Origin: Poa pratensis
Taxonomy: Eukaryota > Streptophyta > Magnoliopsida > Poales > Poaceae
Reading direction: 5' to 3'
Assembly: GCA_947311845.1 (NCBI GenBank)
Contig: CAMZMU010000035.1
Coordinates: 1,383,761 to 1,447,760 of the forward strand
DNA: 64,000 nucleotides
Positions within the stretch are counted from its first letter, which is position 1. Each line of letters begins with the position of its first letter. A program made the position numbers and the translations under genes. Of the stretch, positions 22,397 to 33,693 are shown in pieces. A model generated the notes under the pieces. The model worked only from the letters and a program-made list of their open reading frames with translations. It did no database searches and had not been told where the DNA came from.

Positions 22397-24000
22397 CTTT
22401 AAATTATGAACCTACAGCCAGCCTGTGTCAATTTAGAAGAAAAAGAATGCTAAATCTGTAACATAAAAATAGCAGACGCAAGTGGAAGCCAACTAAAACG
22501 ACAGGTGCAAGTGGAACTTTGTAAGCTAGCTTGTAGTATGTGATCACAAACGAGCACGATTCATATCCACAGCCTTGTTCAAAGTGTTCAAAGCGTGTAG
22601 ATGCATGAGGCGAGGACTCATTCAGAAGCAACCAATTGGCCACTTGTGTTCATAATTTTCCGCTCTCTTTCCTGGAACAGACAAGCTGGACTTGTTCTTC
22701 CCTCGCATTAATCCTTTTCGTATACGCATATATTTGACTGGACACGGTTTCCCATCCATATGTGTTCTCTGTGGACTGGGCCCCGTTCTTTACAGATGGA
22801 GACAGCCATCCATTGCTATATATATGGCCATATGGATCTCGGGACAGCATTGTGCAGACAGCCATTACTTCATCGACCCTCGCAACAAACATGCTGTAAG
22901 TCGCTCTTGAGGGTTTGTCTCCTCTCTTTTCTGTATGTCTTTCTGCTCATATGCTGCCTAACATCAGAAATCGGAGAGATGAATTTCTCTCGTTCTATTG
23001 CTAGGTCCTTCGTTTGCCATGCATGTCGTCAGACTACATATTGTTGGCAGACAAACAAGTTCTCTATCATATTCTTTTACATCCCAGAGGGTTGTGTACT
23101 TCCCCAACCCGAAGGAGTGTGCTTCCCGTTATTATTTGTGTGTGCTTCGATCTAGTAGTAACTGCTTATTGGTTACTAGATCGAGGATGACGATCTTCTT
23201 TTTTTCACTTGCAGTTCACAAGGACCACAAACTTCCTGAAACTGAATCTTTTTGTACCTCCCATCGTAACTCTATTTACTTACTGCTGGATGATTTTTTG
23301 TTAACATATTATTACTTTCCTTGCACTTCAGGGAGGCCTATGTACTTCAGGCTGAAATTCTGGCCATAAGCATGTCCACCCCCGGCAGATGTTTCTCAAC
23401 TTTTTTGGTCGCTTCATGGGAGACTGTGCACCTCCCGAAACTGAATCTATGCACCTCCTACCTATAGCGCGTACTTCCCGGCGGAGTTATTCAATTCTGT
23501 TGCGCAATTTTTGCTAGAATATTCCAATCATTACGAGAAAACGGCGCAAATGATATATCGATAGAAATATATTGATCAGACACAATATTTTTTCATAAAG
23601 AATATTACACAAATATCTTATTATTTACGGACAGCTTTAAAACTTCAAAACTCTACATGGAGCGACATTAATAAAAGTGGCATAACTTCGGGACAGTTAA
23701 TAGGAAGAAACACAAAATATAAACCATTACAAATATGTGAATCGGACACAAATCTTTCGGTACAGTACATGTTTCAAGAAGTATTCTGCATTTTTGTTTG
23801 TATGCTACTTGTTCAAAGAGAAAAAATGTAGGAAGTGAACTAATAAAATTAAATGAGACCAGCAGAAAGAAGAAGCCTTCCTGGGGCAATATAATAAGAA
23901 AGAGGGAGCTCTAGACGCTAAACCGTGCAGCCAGGGCTGGAACTAATGAATCCCGATGCAGTGGCTGATGATTTTCTTGTGAAGGTGAATAATGAGGATC
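22397..24000. other. No gene; scattered short repeats
   Basis: Intergenic. The phrase CTGAAACTGAATCT followed by CACCTCC- or TACCTCC-like sequence recurs near 23235 and 23432, suggesting degraded repeat DNA. No recognisable coding sequence. Confidence 0.4.
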
Positions 24001-24029
24001 TATGTATTCATAAGATCAGGTTGAAGTAT

Positions 24030-24139
24030 TCATTTAGAGATGCTTGAAATTTCTTCTTCATCTGGATTGTCATTCTGAGGACTTGATGATCTCAAGAGTC
24101 TCGCAATAGAATTAACTTCATTGAGCTGTAGGAATTGCC
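24030..24139 (-). other. Possible extra 3' exon of the membrane-protein gene
   Basis: After the acceptor TGCTGCAG the minus strand is open for 36 codons (QFLQLNEVNS... to EEEISSISK) and ends with a stop. The upstream gene has a strong donor (GTAAGT) just after its stop codon, so this could be a 3'-untranslated exon or an alternative C-terminus. Weak support. Confidence 0.3.
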
Positions 24140-24337
24140 TGCAGCAAATGGCAAAGAGGTGGATAAGTTCTTGTTGCTGTTGCCAAGAAAAATAGTGTTC
24201 GTGTTTAATTTTTTGATGAAGTGTCTTTTTGTTTTTTTGAGAACCAAGTGTCTTTTTTGCAGGGGGCACCAGCTTATAAAACAAACAAGCCCATAAATAA
24301 AAGGGATGAAGTTCAACTACTTACAAACCTTATTGTA

Positions 24338-24899
24338 TCAGGCCCGGAAGAAGGCAAACCCACCAATCCCCATAACGGTGACGAGTGGTACAATGGAGGC
24401 CCATAGAATACCCTTTCCGAAGCGGCGTCTGTCAGTTTGACAGGAGCCCAATATCCATAACGCAGCCCAGGCCTCCGCGACCCCGGCAACGATAATGGCA
24501 GCGAGAGAGAGGTAGTAAGCGAGCCTGTGATGACCAAACACCACTCCGCTGGGCGCTTTGTAGAACACTGTCACCGTGGCCATGCTCAGGGTGAACAGAG
24601 CCACTGTCAACAGCGCTCGAGATACATTGGACGGGTCTATGGTGATGCTGATCTCATTCTGGTTGCCGCCCTGTGTCAATGGAAGTCTCACATCGTCATT
24701 GTTTTGCAGAAGGAAAGCTCCACATAATATAGGTTAGCCAGCTAGCTAGGTTGATGTCACATACCTGTGGCGCGTCGGAGCTGTTCTCGGGATCTTCAGG
24801 GTCGGTCACCTGCGTCGCGCGACGGGCGAGTTGAACAGCGAACTGCCATGCATTGGTGAAGGAAAGAGGGGTTATTAAGGTGTAGTAAACAAAGATCAT
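24338..24899 (-). CDS. Small three-helix membrane protein, spliced
   Basis: Two in-phase exons: 24842-24765 (FAVQLARRATQVTDPEDPENSSDAPQ) and 24670-24338, joined across a 94-base intron with canonical GT (GTATGTG) and AG (TTGACACAG). If no earlier exon exists, an in-frame ATG at 24899 gives 155 residues; exon-like 5' blocks at 27202-26941 also end in phase 0 and could be the true start. The second exon has three hydrophobic helices: ALLTVALFTLSMATVTVF, YYLSLAAIIVAGVAEAWAALWIL and ILWASIVPLVTVMGIGGFAFF, with a basic DRRRFGK loop. Family unknown to me; probably an uncharacterised plant membrane protein. The gene at 61833-62108 shares the exon start, topology and the RR-F-K/W pattern. Confidence 0.6.
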
Positions 24900-25177
24900 C
24901 TCCTATATACGTACCCTGCACCGAGATCTAGCATACTTAAAACCTCTTCATGGTTTGGTTCTAAACCGTCGAACCACAACCAGTTTGACGGTTTGTGGTT
25001 TGTATACTGGATTACTGGCTAGGTTCAATTCAAACCATGGAACCAGCGACGAGGACGGTTGTGCTAAGCCTGTGCATTCCCGGTTTGAGCTAGGTTCAGC
25101 GGGTTTCTCAAACCAGTCCCTGTGGCACAGTTTTACTTGGGCTGGTCCAGTTTAGACAGTTCAGACTCGCCGTTTTA

Positions 25178-25504
25178 GGGCATGTACAGTGGTATCTAAT
25201 CAGCTGTCTGTAAGATCTGCCATGTAGGATTTTAACTGACGTGTAACACAAAACGTTAGGAGAGAGAAGAAGGGTATCTATAATTTAGCAAACGGTCTAG
25301 ATCCTGAAAATTCGCTACTTCTAGACAGCTTTTGTTCCGTTGTACGCTTGGTTGTAGTCAATTTACGGTTAATCCAGCCCTTGATCGTGGGGAGTTCCAG
25401 ACAGCCAAACTGAGATGCTGTTGTATGGAGATTTTTTACTACCGTCTACAAGCGACGTGGATGGTTGTTATAGACACCGGGTGTCTGAACTAATGTACAT
25501 GCCC
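25178..25504. mobile_element. Tourist-like (PIF/Harbinger) MITE
   Basis: Ends GGGCATGTACA at 25178 and TGTACATGCCC at 25504, flanked by the 3-base duplication TTA (25175-25177, 25505-25507). TTA duplication plus GGG-starting TIRs is diagnostic for PIF/Harbinger-derived MITEs. Length 327, no coding. It lies about 280 bases upstream of the ATG at 24899, or in the first large intron if the longer gene model is right. Confidence 0.85.
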
Positions 25505-25732
25505 TTAGGGCTCAAAAAGAGACGCATAGTCCTAGGAAAGGAGAGAGCGGAGCCGCCGCCGGACACTTTATGTACTAATACGAATCCATGCAGAAAGTAC
25601 TTCTCGTCGTTTGGCTCGGATGTGGCCGATCAAGCTCAGCTCCTGGTAGCCCAGCTCGGTGGTACGAAGTCGAGGCTCACCTTGCGCCCGGTCGGGGGCG
25701 GGCCGCCGGCCGAGAGGTTGTGGTCTAGCCGT

Positions 25733-25933
25733 CTAGATCGTCGATGCCCTGGACTCCATGAACTTGGCGTTGAGCAGGAATAGGAGCTGCTCCATGTTGC
25801 TCAGTTATATCGCGATGGCGACGCGGCGCGGGATGCTCGGCCGGCGCCGCTGGTCGTCATTCTGCTGGATATCCGCCCTGAGCGGGATGATCTGCACGGC
25901 CGCGGGCATTAGCAGCAGGAAGGAGCTGTGCAT
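25733..25933 (-). pseudogene. Exon-like segment with internal stop, next to a MITE
   Basis: Minus strand from an ATG at 25933 reads MHSSFLLLMPAAVQIIPL, then RADIQQNDDQRRRPSIPRRVAIAI, a TAA stop, and in the same frame LSNMEQLLFLLNAKFMESRAST before TAG. The continued sense-like composition past the TAA suggests a formerly open exon. A MITE-like insertion begins 8 bases upstream of the ATG at 25942. Family not recognised; it may belong to the same gene as the exons at 24.3-24.8 and 26.9-27.2 kb. Confidence 0.35.
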
Positions 25934-25941
25934 GCGAGGGA

Positions 25942-26217
25942 TTTGGTTACCGGTCGAATTACCGCGGTTACCGGCCGGTAACCGGATTTCTCGGCCCCCT
26001 CCGGTAAATGAGTTTACCGAGCAAAAAATCCCAGACCGCTTAAATTTGGATCAAATTCTTCCTCCCAAAATCTGCTTTAAATTTTATTTATCGTTTTAAG
26101 TTTAAATTTCAAATTTTGAGTAAGAATCTCTTCTGGTAACCGTCGGTAATTTTCCGGTTACCATGGTTACCGGACATCCTGGCCCCCTCCGAGATTTTTT
26201 TCAAAACGGTAACCAAA
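25942..26217. mobile_element. Small TIR element rich in GGTTACCGG, hAT-like suspected
   Basis: Inverted ends TTTGGTTACCG and CGGTAACCAAA. Many internal copies of GGTTACCGG and its complement near both ends. Flanks GCGAGGGA and ACCCGAGG share only CGAGG, so the target duplication is not proven. No coding. Confidence 0.5.
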
Positions 26218-26382
26218 ACCCGAGGAAAAGGCCCCGTCGCAATTCTCTATCTTGGATGCTGTATTTCAGGTGAGGTGCGGGTTAGTCTCTTGGTTAAGGT
26301 GGTTTGGGCACCAAACTGTGAACGGGCTTAGGGGTTGCCTCGGCTGCGACGACCTTGGCGCCAGCGACCAAGGCGGCGCGGC

Positions 26383-26538
26383 GTGTGCTCGCCGGGCCGA
26401 CATCGCACTGGCGAAACCGGATCAAGGCCGCGGCGTGTTCTCGCCGGGCCGACGTTGCACGGGCGGAACCAGATCAAGGCCGCGGAGTGTTCTCGCCGGG
26501 CCGACGTCGCACGGGCGTAACCGGATCAAGGCCGCGGA
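26383..26538. repeat. Three tandem 52-bp GC-rich units
   Basis: Units start at 26383, 26435 and 26487 (GTGTTCTCGCCGGGCCGACG, first unit GTGTGCTCG) and end with ATCAAGGCCGCGG. 52 is not a multiple of three, so each unit shifts the frame; this argues against it being coding even though open frames cross it. Confidence 0.85.
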
Positions 26539-26539
26539 G

Positions 26540-26900
26540 GCCGGCGTGGTGGCGGCGCAGGTACACGTGTTGCTTGTCGAGGCGGCGCGCGTGGTGCGAG
26601 CTGACGCTGTGCGCACTGGACCGGCTGCGCGGCGCTGGTGGCGCAAGTGGCGGGGATCGCGGCGGTGGGGGAGAAGGTCGCCGCGACGTCGGCGGCGGCG
26701 AGCGGCAAGGTGGTGCAGGTGCAGGGACAGAAGAAGCTTCTGCAGCCGTGGCAGCATGCACGGACAGCGTCTGCGGGTTCTTAAGCTCGCCGAGCGAAGC
26801 CGGGATGGGGCCCGTGATGGAGTAGCCGCTGTGGTCGAACTCGGCGAGGCGACGCGCTGCACCGGCCGGCCACCGGTTTGAAACCGCGTGAGGGCTTGCC
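26540..26900 (-). pseudogene. GC-rich remnant with an LRR-like phrase
   Basis: On the minus strand near 26835-26765 the sequence encodes GYSITGPIPASLGELKN, which matches the plant leucine-rich-repeat consensus (GxIPxSLGxLxNL). Only one repeat is present and the frame runs on into proline/arginine-rich, probably non-coding GC-rich DNA. Likely a captured or decayed LRR gene fragment. Confidence 0.4.
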
Positions 26901-26940
26901 CGCGTAAACTCGCCCCTCCCTCTCGGATGAAGATTAGTAC

Positions 26941-27202
26941 CTCCGGAATGTCGACGGCGGTGGACGGGATGGAGATAAGGCAGGGTGTCACGGCCTCCTC
27001 GCCGGATCGACGACTGCAGATGGAGAAAGCCATGGCAGGCAGGAAGTCAGGTAGGAACAAGTGGCATCGATAAGTAGAGAACTGAATTAAGCTAGAGCGT
27101 GCTTTGGTTGCTTGCTTACTCTCGGCGCTTGTTCTCGTCGGCCGCAGCAGATGCGCCGCCGCCGTTGTGGTGGCCCTCGCTCTTGCCCGCCGGCGAGAAC
27201 AT
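26941..27202 (-). CDS. Candidate first two exons of a minus-strand gene
   Basis: Exon 1: ATG at 27202 (MFSPAGKSEGHHNGGGASAA...) to 27120, followed by donor GTAAGC. Exon 2: after acceptor TCCATCTGCAG, 27013 to 26941, followed by donor GTACTA. The 83- and 73-base exons join in frame and give 52 residues ending STAVDIPE, in phase 0. Both later exons of the membrane-protein gene (24842-24765 and 24670-24338) also start in phase 0, so a four-exon gene of about 188 residues with a 2.1 kb intron is possible. The N-terminus is hydrophilic and glycine/alanine rich. No family recognised. Confidence 0.4.
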
Positions 27203-27222
27203 GTCGGCTATTTGGATATCTC

Positions 27223-28009
27223 CGGCCCGAGATGACTACTTTTCTATCGCTAGAAGACAGCTGATGCTCAAGCTAGACGAGGGGAATGAGGGCGTCCGTA
27301 GTTGATCTGTGGTGTGTGCGGTGTGCCTCGGCCCCCTATTTTATAGCCTCGTCCGCGGGAGAAAATTTATATGGGACTTGGTCTACAACGGTTGTTTTTG
27401 GTTTCCAAATTTTGGTCAGCCGGACGTAAACTGATGGACCAATCCAAATTTTAGTTTCCGACCAAAAGCTAGTTTGCGCGCGCGCGACGCATGCTTAACC
27501 ATCGAGCGGTTTCCGACCAGGATTTTTAGCTAAATAGGGGAAGACGCTGTTCGCGCGTGTTGCTGTTTACGTCCGGCTGACTTTTCCGATCGAGCGTCTC
27601 CATTCCCTTTACATGCGCTGATCTATTCCCTTTACTAGGGCTAATTTTTTCTTTTTGCACTTGCTGGTTTCGCACCACATAATTTCCTTTGAGCAGATAT
27701 TTTTGAACAGTCTGGGTAAAAGCAAATTCTCTTTTGACGCGAAAATGAAAACGACTGGAATTTTTTACGTACGAAAAAACCCATTGAACAAATCAATTCC
27801 TTTTTGGGCTAGTAATTTTTTAGGGTAAAATAATTTGGTGGGAGATCGAAAAAAACCACTTCCAACTAGTATAAATAATTTAAGCAAAATAGAGCTACCA
27901 CTTCCTACTAGTGTAAAAAGACCAAAAAATAACTTTTACGTTGGATAATTTGATGAAAACACACTAGTACAAAAAAAGGACTTTCAAACCCCATTAGATG
28001 ATCAAAACG
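27223..28009. other. No gene seen; CACTA-like 5' end at 27963
   Basis: AT-rich, with a CT-poor promoter-like region just upstream of the candidate ATG at 27202 (TATTTTATAG near 27340). CACTAGTACAAAAAAAGG at 27963 resembles a CACTA terminus, but no partner end was found. Confidence 0.4.
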
Positions 28010-28733
28010 ACATTGAAAAAACATTTCTCGTGACGAAAGAAAGAAATGACAAGTAACTTGGTTTTTACCACCTCATGCATAAAACACCAGTAACTATGTG
28101 CGTGGAAAATAGGTATCTTGAAAAACGTTGCAAAAGAGACCACAATATCATTGCATAAAAGAAAGAGAAATGACCAGTTTATAAGGGAAACTGGCTGCAA
28201 CCGATGTAAACACGACACCCACACGTTCAGTTTATAAGGGAAACCTGACGAGAAAAACCAAAGGGAAACCCGCTTTGACGTCCACACAAGTCCTAGGACC
28301 GCACTCATGCTTAGTCGACGATGAAGCTGCGAAGCAAAAACAAGCCACCACAACCCGGCGAAGTACCGGACCTCCAAGGCGATGCCCCCAAGTGGGGAGC
28401 GACGATGAGACACCGACGCCTGCTCCGGCCAGGGCCGAAGCATAGATTTTCATCCGGAGAGTCTGAAATTGAAAAAGACGGGGGAGGTGAATGACCTCCT
28501 CAACGATGCCTCCAACGAGGTGAGCGACTTCCAAAGACGCCGGCATCGCCGGCAACGACCGAGGTAGGTGCAGTGCTTTCACGCGGAGTTTACTATGCCC
28601 AAGGTCGCTCGAGCATGTCCACCCAAGTCGAAGTAGCCATGCCTGCCTTGCGGCTCACTGCCACCGTAGGGAAACACACTGTGGCACCTCACACCGCAGT
28701 GCTCCCTGGCACGCCTACCATTCCGAGGCTGCC
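28010..28733 (-). other. Unclassified repeat-like sequence, part 1 (interrupted by the Gypsy)
   Basis: GC-rich in its right half, open on the minus strand over 100 codons without a recognisable domain, then AT-rich toward 28010. It continues after the Gypsy element at 38199-38756, because the five bases CTGCC are duplicated at the two junctions. The combined 1.3 kb resembles leader and tail of a retroposon on the minus strand, but I cannot classify it. Confidence 0.35.
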
Positions 28734-30128
28734 TGATACGTCCAAAACGTATCTACTTTCCCGAACACTTTTGATGTTGTTTTACCTCTAATTTGTGTGT
28801 TTTGAATGCAACTAACACGGACTAACGCTGTTTTCAGCAGAATTGCCCTGGTGTCTTGTTTTTGTGCAGAAAGTCAAGTTTCGGGAAAATTCCCGAAAAA
28901 TATCCTAGAGTTCCTATTTTTCCAGAAGACACACGGAGCCAGAAGACGAGACGGCGGTGGGCCACAGGGGCCCCACACCATGGGCCCGCGCGGCAGAGGC
29001 TGGGCCGCGCCGGGGGTGGTGTGGCCGCCTCGGTCCACCTCGCGTCCCCCTTTCGACTACTTAGTCCCCTTGACCTAAAAACCCGAGGGGATCGACGCTT
29101 TTTCCAGAAACACTCCAGAGCTCCGCCGCCACCGAAAACCCTATTTCGGGGATCAGAAACTCCGTTCTGGCACCCTGCCGGGACGGGGAATTGGAGGAGA
29201 TCATCGCCATCATCATCACCGACGCCTCTCCATCAACCATCCATGATTCCCCCATCCATGTGTGAGTAATCCCCGCTGTAGGCTGAAGGGGATGGTAGGG
29301 ATTGGATGAGATCATTCATGTAATAGATATCAGATTGTTAGGGCATGGTGCCTAGTATCCGTTGTTAGTACTTTATGTCATTGTTGCAACTTGTTATGCT
29401 TAATGCTTGACACTTAGGGCCCGAGTGCCATGATTTCAGATCTGAACATGTTATTGAATCATGAGGATAATTATTGTTTTAGATCATATCTGCAAGTTGT
29501 TTACACATATAATTGTCCGGAACCCGAGGCCCCAAAGTGACAACAATTGGGATAACCGGAGGGGATGGCTGTAATGTGAGGATCACATGTGTTCACGGAG
29601 TGTTAATGCTTTGCTCCGGTGCTTTATTAAAAGGAGCACCTTAATTACCAGTAGTTTCCCTTGAGGCCCCGCTGCAAACGGGCTGGTAGGACAGAAGATG
29701 TTGTGCAAGTTTCTCATTGCGAGCACGTACGACTAAATACGGAACACATGCCTATGATTGATTATTACCTGGATACTTTATTATTATCTATCTGCAAATG
29801 CCCTACGCTTGACTATTATATGAATTATCTTATCCATGCAACGCCCGTTCATCCATCCCTATGCCTACAGTATTTTAATCCTGCTGTCTACTACAATTAT
29901 TACTGCTGCTTTTATTTTACTGCTGCTATTATTTCACTACTGCTACTGCTATAAAACTGTTGCTACTGATAAACTGTGTCGAGCAAGTCTATTTCCAGGT
30001 GCAGCTGAACTGACAATTCATCTGTTAAGGCTTATAAATATTCTTTGGCTCCCCTTGTGTCGAATCAATAAATTTGGGTTTTACTTCCCTCGAAGACTGT
30101 TGCGATCCCCTATACTTGTGGGTCATCA
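28734..30128 (+). repeat. 5' LTR of the Athila-type element
   Basis: 1395 bases, TGATACGTCC to GGGTCATCA. Includes a GC-rich block with a strong local inverted repeat (GGCAGAGGCTGGGCCGCGCC) near 28990 and an AT-rich 3' part. Confidence 0.9.
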
Positions 30129-30139
30129 AGACTATTTTC

Positions 30140-30157
30140 TGGCGCCGTTGCCGGGGA
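30140..30157 (+). other. Primer-binding site
   Basis: TGGCGCCGTTGCCGGGGA, 11 bases after the 5' LTR. This form is the one used by Athila/Calypso-type plant Gypsy elements, attributed to a tRNA-Asp primer. Confidence 0.75.
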
Positions 30158-30216
30158 GCATAGCTCTATTTATAAGCTCACCTGAGAGTGATACTGTTCG
30201 CTGCAATTCATTCATC

Positions 30217-32909
30217 ATGGGTAAACCTCGTGATGAGGTTCGCATATTGCCATCCACTACAAGGAGAGGTACAACTCTGAACACTTCTGCTGCTCTTGAT
30301 TCACCGTCTGTTATAAGTCAACTTGTCACACCACCACATACACATACTTCACATGCTGCTACTTCTGCTGAATCTGAAAATACTTCTGAAAGTTTTGATG
30401 ATGCTTCTACTGTGCTTGATGAGAGTGGTTCATTAGGTCCTTTTCTAGATGCTACAATTGCTAAGTCAAAACAAACTGAAAATGCTGAAACACCTAATGA
30501 AAGTCCCATTACACCTGTTAGTTCACCTGAATTAAGAGATCATACTAGTGATGATTTCGAGGAATTTATGTTGAACTTGATGATGAATTTATTGAAGAAT
30601 GCAATGCTTCTAAAGATGCTAGTGCTATTAAAAATCTTCTTGCAAGACGTGCTGTTAATTACAAACTGTCTCCTGATGCTAAGTTTGCTACATCTCCCAT
30701 TGATATAAAAGATAAAGATTATGATTTCTCTATGGACTTGTCACATATATCTATTGTTGAGAAAGAACCTTTTCGAGGAACTGAAAATGAAAGTGTGTAG
30801 AACATATGAACACTCTTTCTACTTTAAGTAGTGTGTTTTCTGATGACATAAGAAACGCAGTTACTTCGTTACTAAAATATTTCCTTTCTCATTAAAAGAT
30901 GAAGCTAAAACTTGGTTTAATAGTTTATCTCCTGGATCCATTAAAAGTCCTATGGATTTGGTTAATGCTTTCTTCCAGAAATATTTTCCTGCTAGTGCTC
31001 AACATGCTGCTTTACAGAGAATCTTTAATTTCAAACAATTGGAAGCCGAGAAATTGCCTAAATCTTGGGCAAGGTTTTGTTCTTTACTCAGAGCTCGGCC
31101 TGGACATCAATTAGCTAAAAATGAACTTCTTGATATATTCTATAATGGACTAACTGTTGAATCTAGGACATACCTAGATAGTTGTGCTGGTTGTGTTTTC
31201 AGGAAAAGAACTCCAGATGAAGCTGAGGAATTAATGGATAAAATAAGCCAAAATCATGATGATTGGACTATACCTGAGCCGACCCCGATACCCACACCAA
31301 AGAAGAGAGGAATTCTTGAACTAAGTGATGAAGAAATGAGAGAAGCCAAGAAATCTCTTAAAGAGAAGGGTATTAAATCTGAAGATGTGAAGAATCTACC
31401 ACCAATAGAAGAATTATGTAAGCCAATTCCTCACCCATCAGTAGTTGAGGTACACTCTCTCCAACATTTTGATGATAGGGATATTCCTTATTCTAAAACT
31501 CCTGATCAATGCTTAGATGAATTTGATAATTATATTGTTAAGCAGGATAACTTTAATATGAGAGTGCAGAATCATCTGATGGAAAATTCTAGAGCTATGA
31601 GTAAATTGCATGATATTGTGGAAAGAACTTCTAATGATGTTAAAATGCTTATTAAACATTTCCATATGGTTCAAACTCAAATAGATCAACTCACTAAGGT
31701 ACAAAAAGATCTGCTAGTTAATGCTTCTAGAGAAAATGAAAAACATGCTTATGGAGTAGGAACTAGAGGTGGTGCTTCTACTCAGGATCCCTTGTATCCT
31801 GAAGGACATCCTAAAAGAATTGAGCAAGATTCTCAACTAGCTAATGAAACTAGTACTCCTTCTAAGAAAAAGAAGAAGAAGAAACATAAACATGTTGAAG
31901 AATCTCCTGAATCAATTAAAGAAAATGAGCATGTTAATGATCCAAATAGTATATCTATCTCTGATGCTGAAACTGAAAGTGGTAATGAACATAACAATGA
32001 TAAGGATAAAAATGATGCTTCTGATAAAGAGGAGAGTGAAGATGAACCTGAAAAGCATACTAAGAATAAAAAGTATACTAAAGAAGATTTCATTGCTAAA
32101 AAGCATGGTAATGAGAGAGAACCTTGGGTGCAAAAGCAAATGCCTTTTCCTAATAAGAAACATAAATCAAAGGAAGAGGAACACTATAATAAATTTTGTG
32201 AATGGATGAAACCCTTGTTTTTGCAAATTCCTTTGACTGATGCTATTAAATTGCCTCCTTATTCAAAATATATGAAAGATATTGTCTCTAACAAAAGGAA
32301 AATTCCTAATGAGGAAATTTCTACTATGCTTGCTAATTACTCTTTCAATGGTAAGGTTCCAAAGAAACTTGGAGATCCAGGTATACCAACTATCCCATGC
32401 TCTATTAAGAATAATTATGTTAGAACTGCTCTATGTGATTTAGGAGCAGGAGTTAGTGTTATGCCTTTTCTCTTTATAAGAGACTCTATTTAGAAAAATT
32501 GATACCAACTGATATATCTTTGCAAATGGCTGATAAATCTACTGCTGTTCCTGTTGGCATATGTGAGGATGTTCCTGTTCAAGTGGCTAATAATTGTTTA
32601 ATATTAACTGACTTTGTTGTGTTGGAAATGCCTGAAGATGATAATATGTCTATTATTCTTGGGAGACCTTTTCTTAACACTGCAGGGGCTGTTATTGATT
32701 GCAACAAAGGAAAAGTAACCTTCAATGTTAATGACAAAGAGCATACTGTTTATTTTCCCAAAAAGCCGGACAAGATATATGGAGTAAATACAATAGCCAA
32801 TCTTAGAACTATCAAAGTGGGAAGTATTGATTGCCCTATTTATGAACCTCAAGAAGGATTTCAAAGTATTATGATTGGATCTATTGCTATACAATTCAAG
32901 GTAACATGA
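30217..32909 (+). pseudogene. Gypsy gag and aspartic protease, frameshifted
   Basis: Starts at ATG 30217 (MGKPRDEVRILPS). Frame shifts near 30565 and again near 30790-30890; the long open part resumes upstream of 30952 with the retrotransposon gag domain (AKTWFNSLSPGSI, FFQKYFPA, SWARFCSLLR, GLTVESRTYLD) and a coiled, lysine/glutamate-rich region. The protease motif ALCDLGAGVSVMP (DLGA form of the DTGA box) lies near 32440; a further shift at about 32465 precedes ILGRPFLNTAGAVIDC, the second protease motif. No zinc knuckle is evident, which is common in Athila gag. Ends at 32909 without RT. Confidence 0.8.
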
Positions 32910-33189
32910 TTGTCTCATGTGGTTTAATTCTTTTATGTCATATAAAATTTATTTGGTGACAAGACTTGATCAACCTTGTTAACAAATATGTTTTAAATGC
33001 ATAGAAGCACTAAACAACATTTTATTTCTCAACCTTGTTTTACCTACTGTTGTGTTACTGAACTTGCAAAGTTTTAGTTGAAATTGGTCTTTATAAAATT
33101 TATTTCTGCCTAAGTTTATTATTTAAATACCAGAAAATGTGCAAAATGAAAGTTTTCAAAAATTTCTGAAAATTATACCATAAATCTTA

Positions 33190-33684
33190 GTTTTTAAAGA
33201 GGAATGTGGGAGTGCCTGGGCTGACCAGGGGGACCCACCATGCCTCCACACCACCCCACCGCGCGGCAGGGGTGTGGGCCGCGCCGTGGCATGGTGTGGG
33301 TCCCACCTGGCCCTCCACTCACCATCTTCCTCTCATTTCTTTCTCTCTCCCGACCAAACACTCCACCATTGTTCAAACCCGTGTTCTTGCTGCTCTTGCT
33401 CGAGTTTTTCGATCTCCTTGCTCAGCCCATCTTTGTTGCTGAGATTTGGACCATTTGCTCTCCGGTATGTGACTCCTCCGTTTATCCAAGTAGAATTTTG
33501 TTTAGTTGTGTATGTCTTGAGTATTTTGGTACTGTAGGTGACATGTTAAGTGAGTTTGCATGCTTGTTCTATGCTTAGATTAATTAGTTTTGATGCATGT
33601 GTAGCCCTCTTGCAAGTTCTATAGTAGTTTCTTTGATTTAGTTGCTCCAAAATCATGTTTTATGAGGTTTGTTTAAAATTTCAG
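33190..33684 (+). promoter_or_regulatory. Internal leader and intron ahead of the accessory ORF
   Basis: A GC- and CT-rich block (33200-33464) with the look of a grass gene leader ends at a consensus donor (CCG|GTATGT, 33465). A 220-base AT-rich intron follows, with acceptor AATTTCAG at 33684, ten bases before the ATG at 33694. This suggests a separate spliced transcript for the downstream ORF, started inside the element or spliced from the genomic RNA. No TATA box is certain. Confidence 0.5.
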
Positions 33685-33693
33685 AAAAGAAGG

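Noticed and set aside
26252..27060. Frames of 150-212 codons on both strands
   Set aside because: GC-rich arginine/proline translations crossing an out-of-frame 52-base repeat; not credible as one protein.
31833..32209. Frames opposite and parallel to the gag lysine-rich region
   Set aside because: Shadows of the repetitive AAG/GAA codons of gag.
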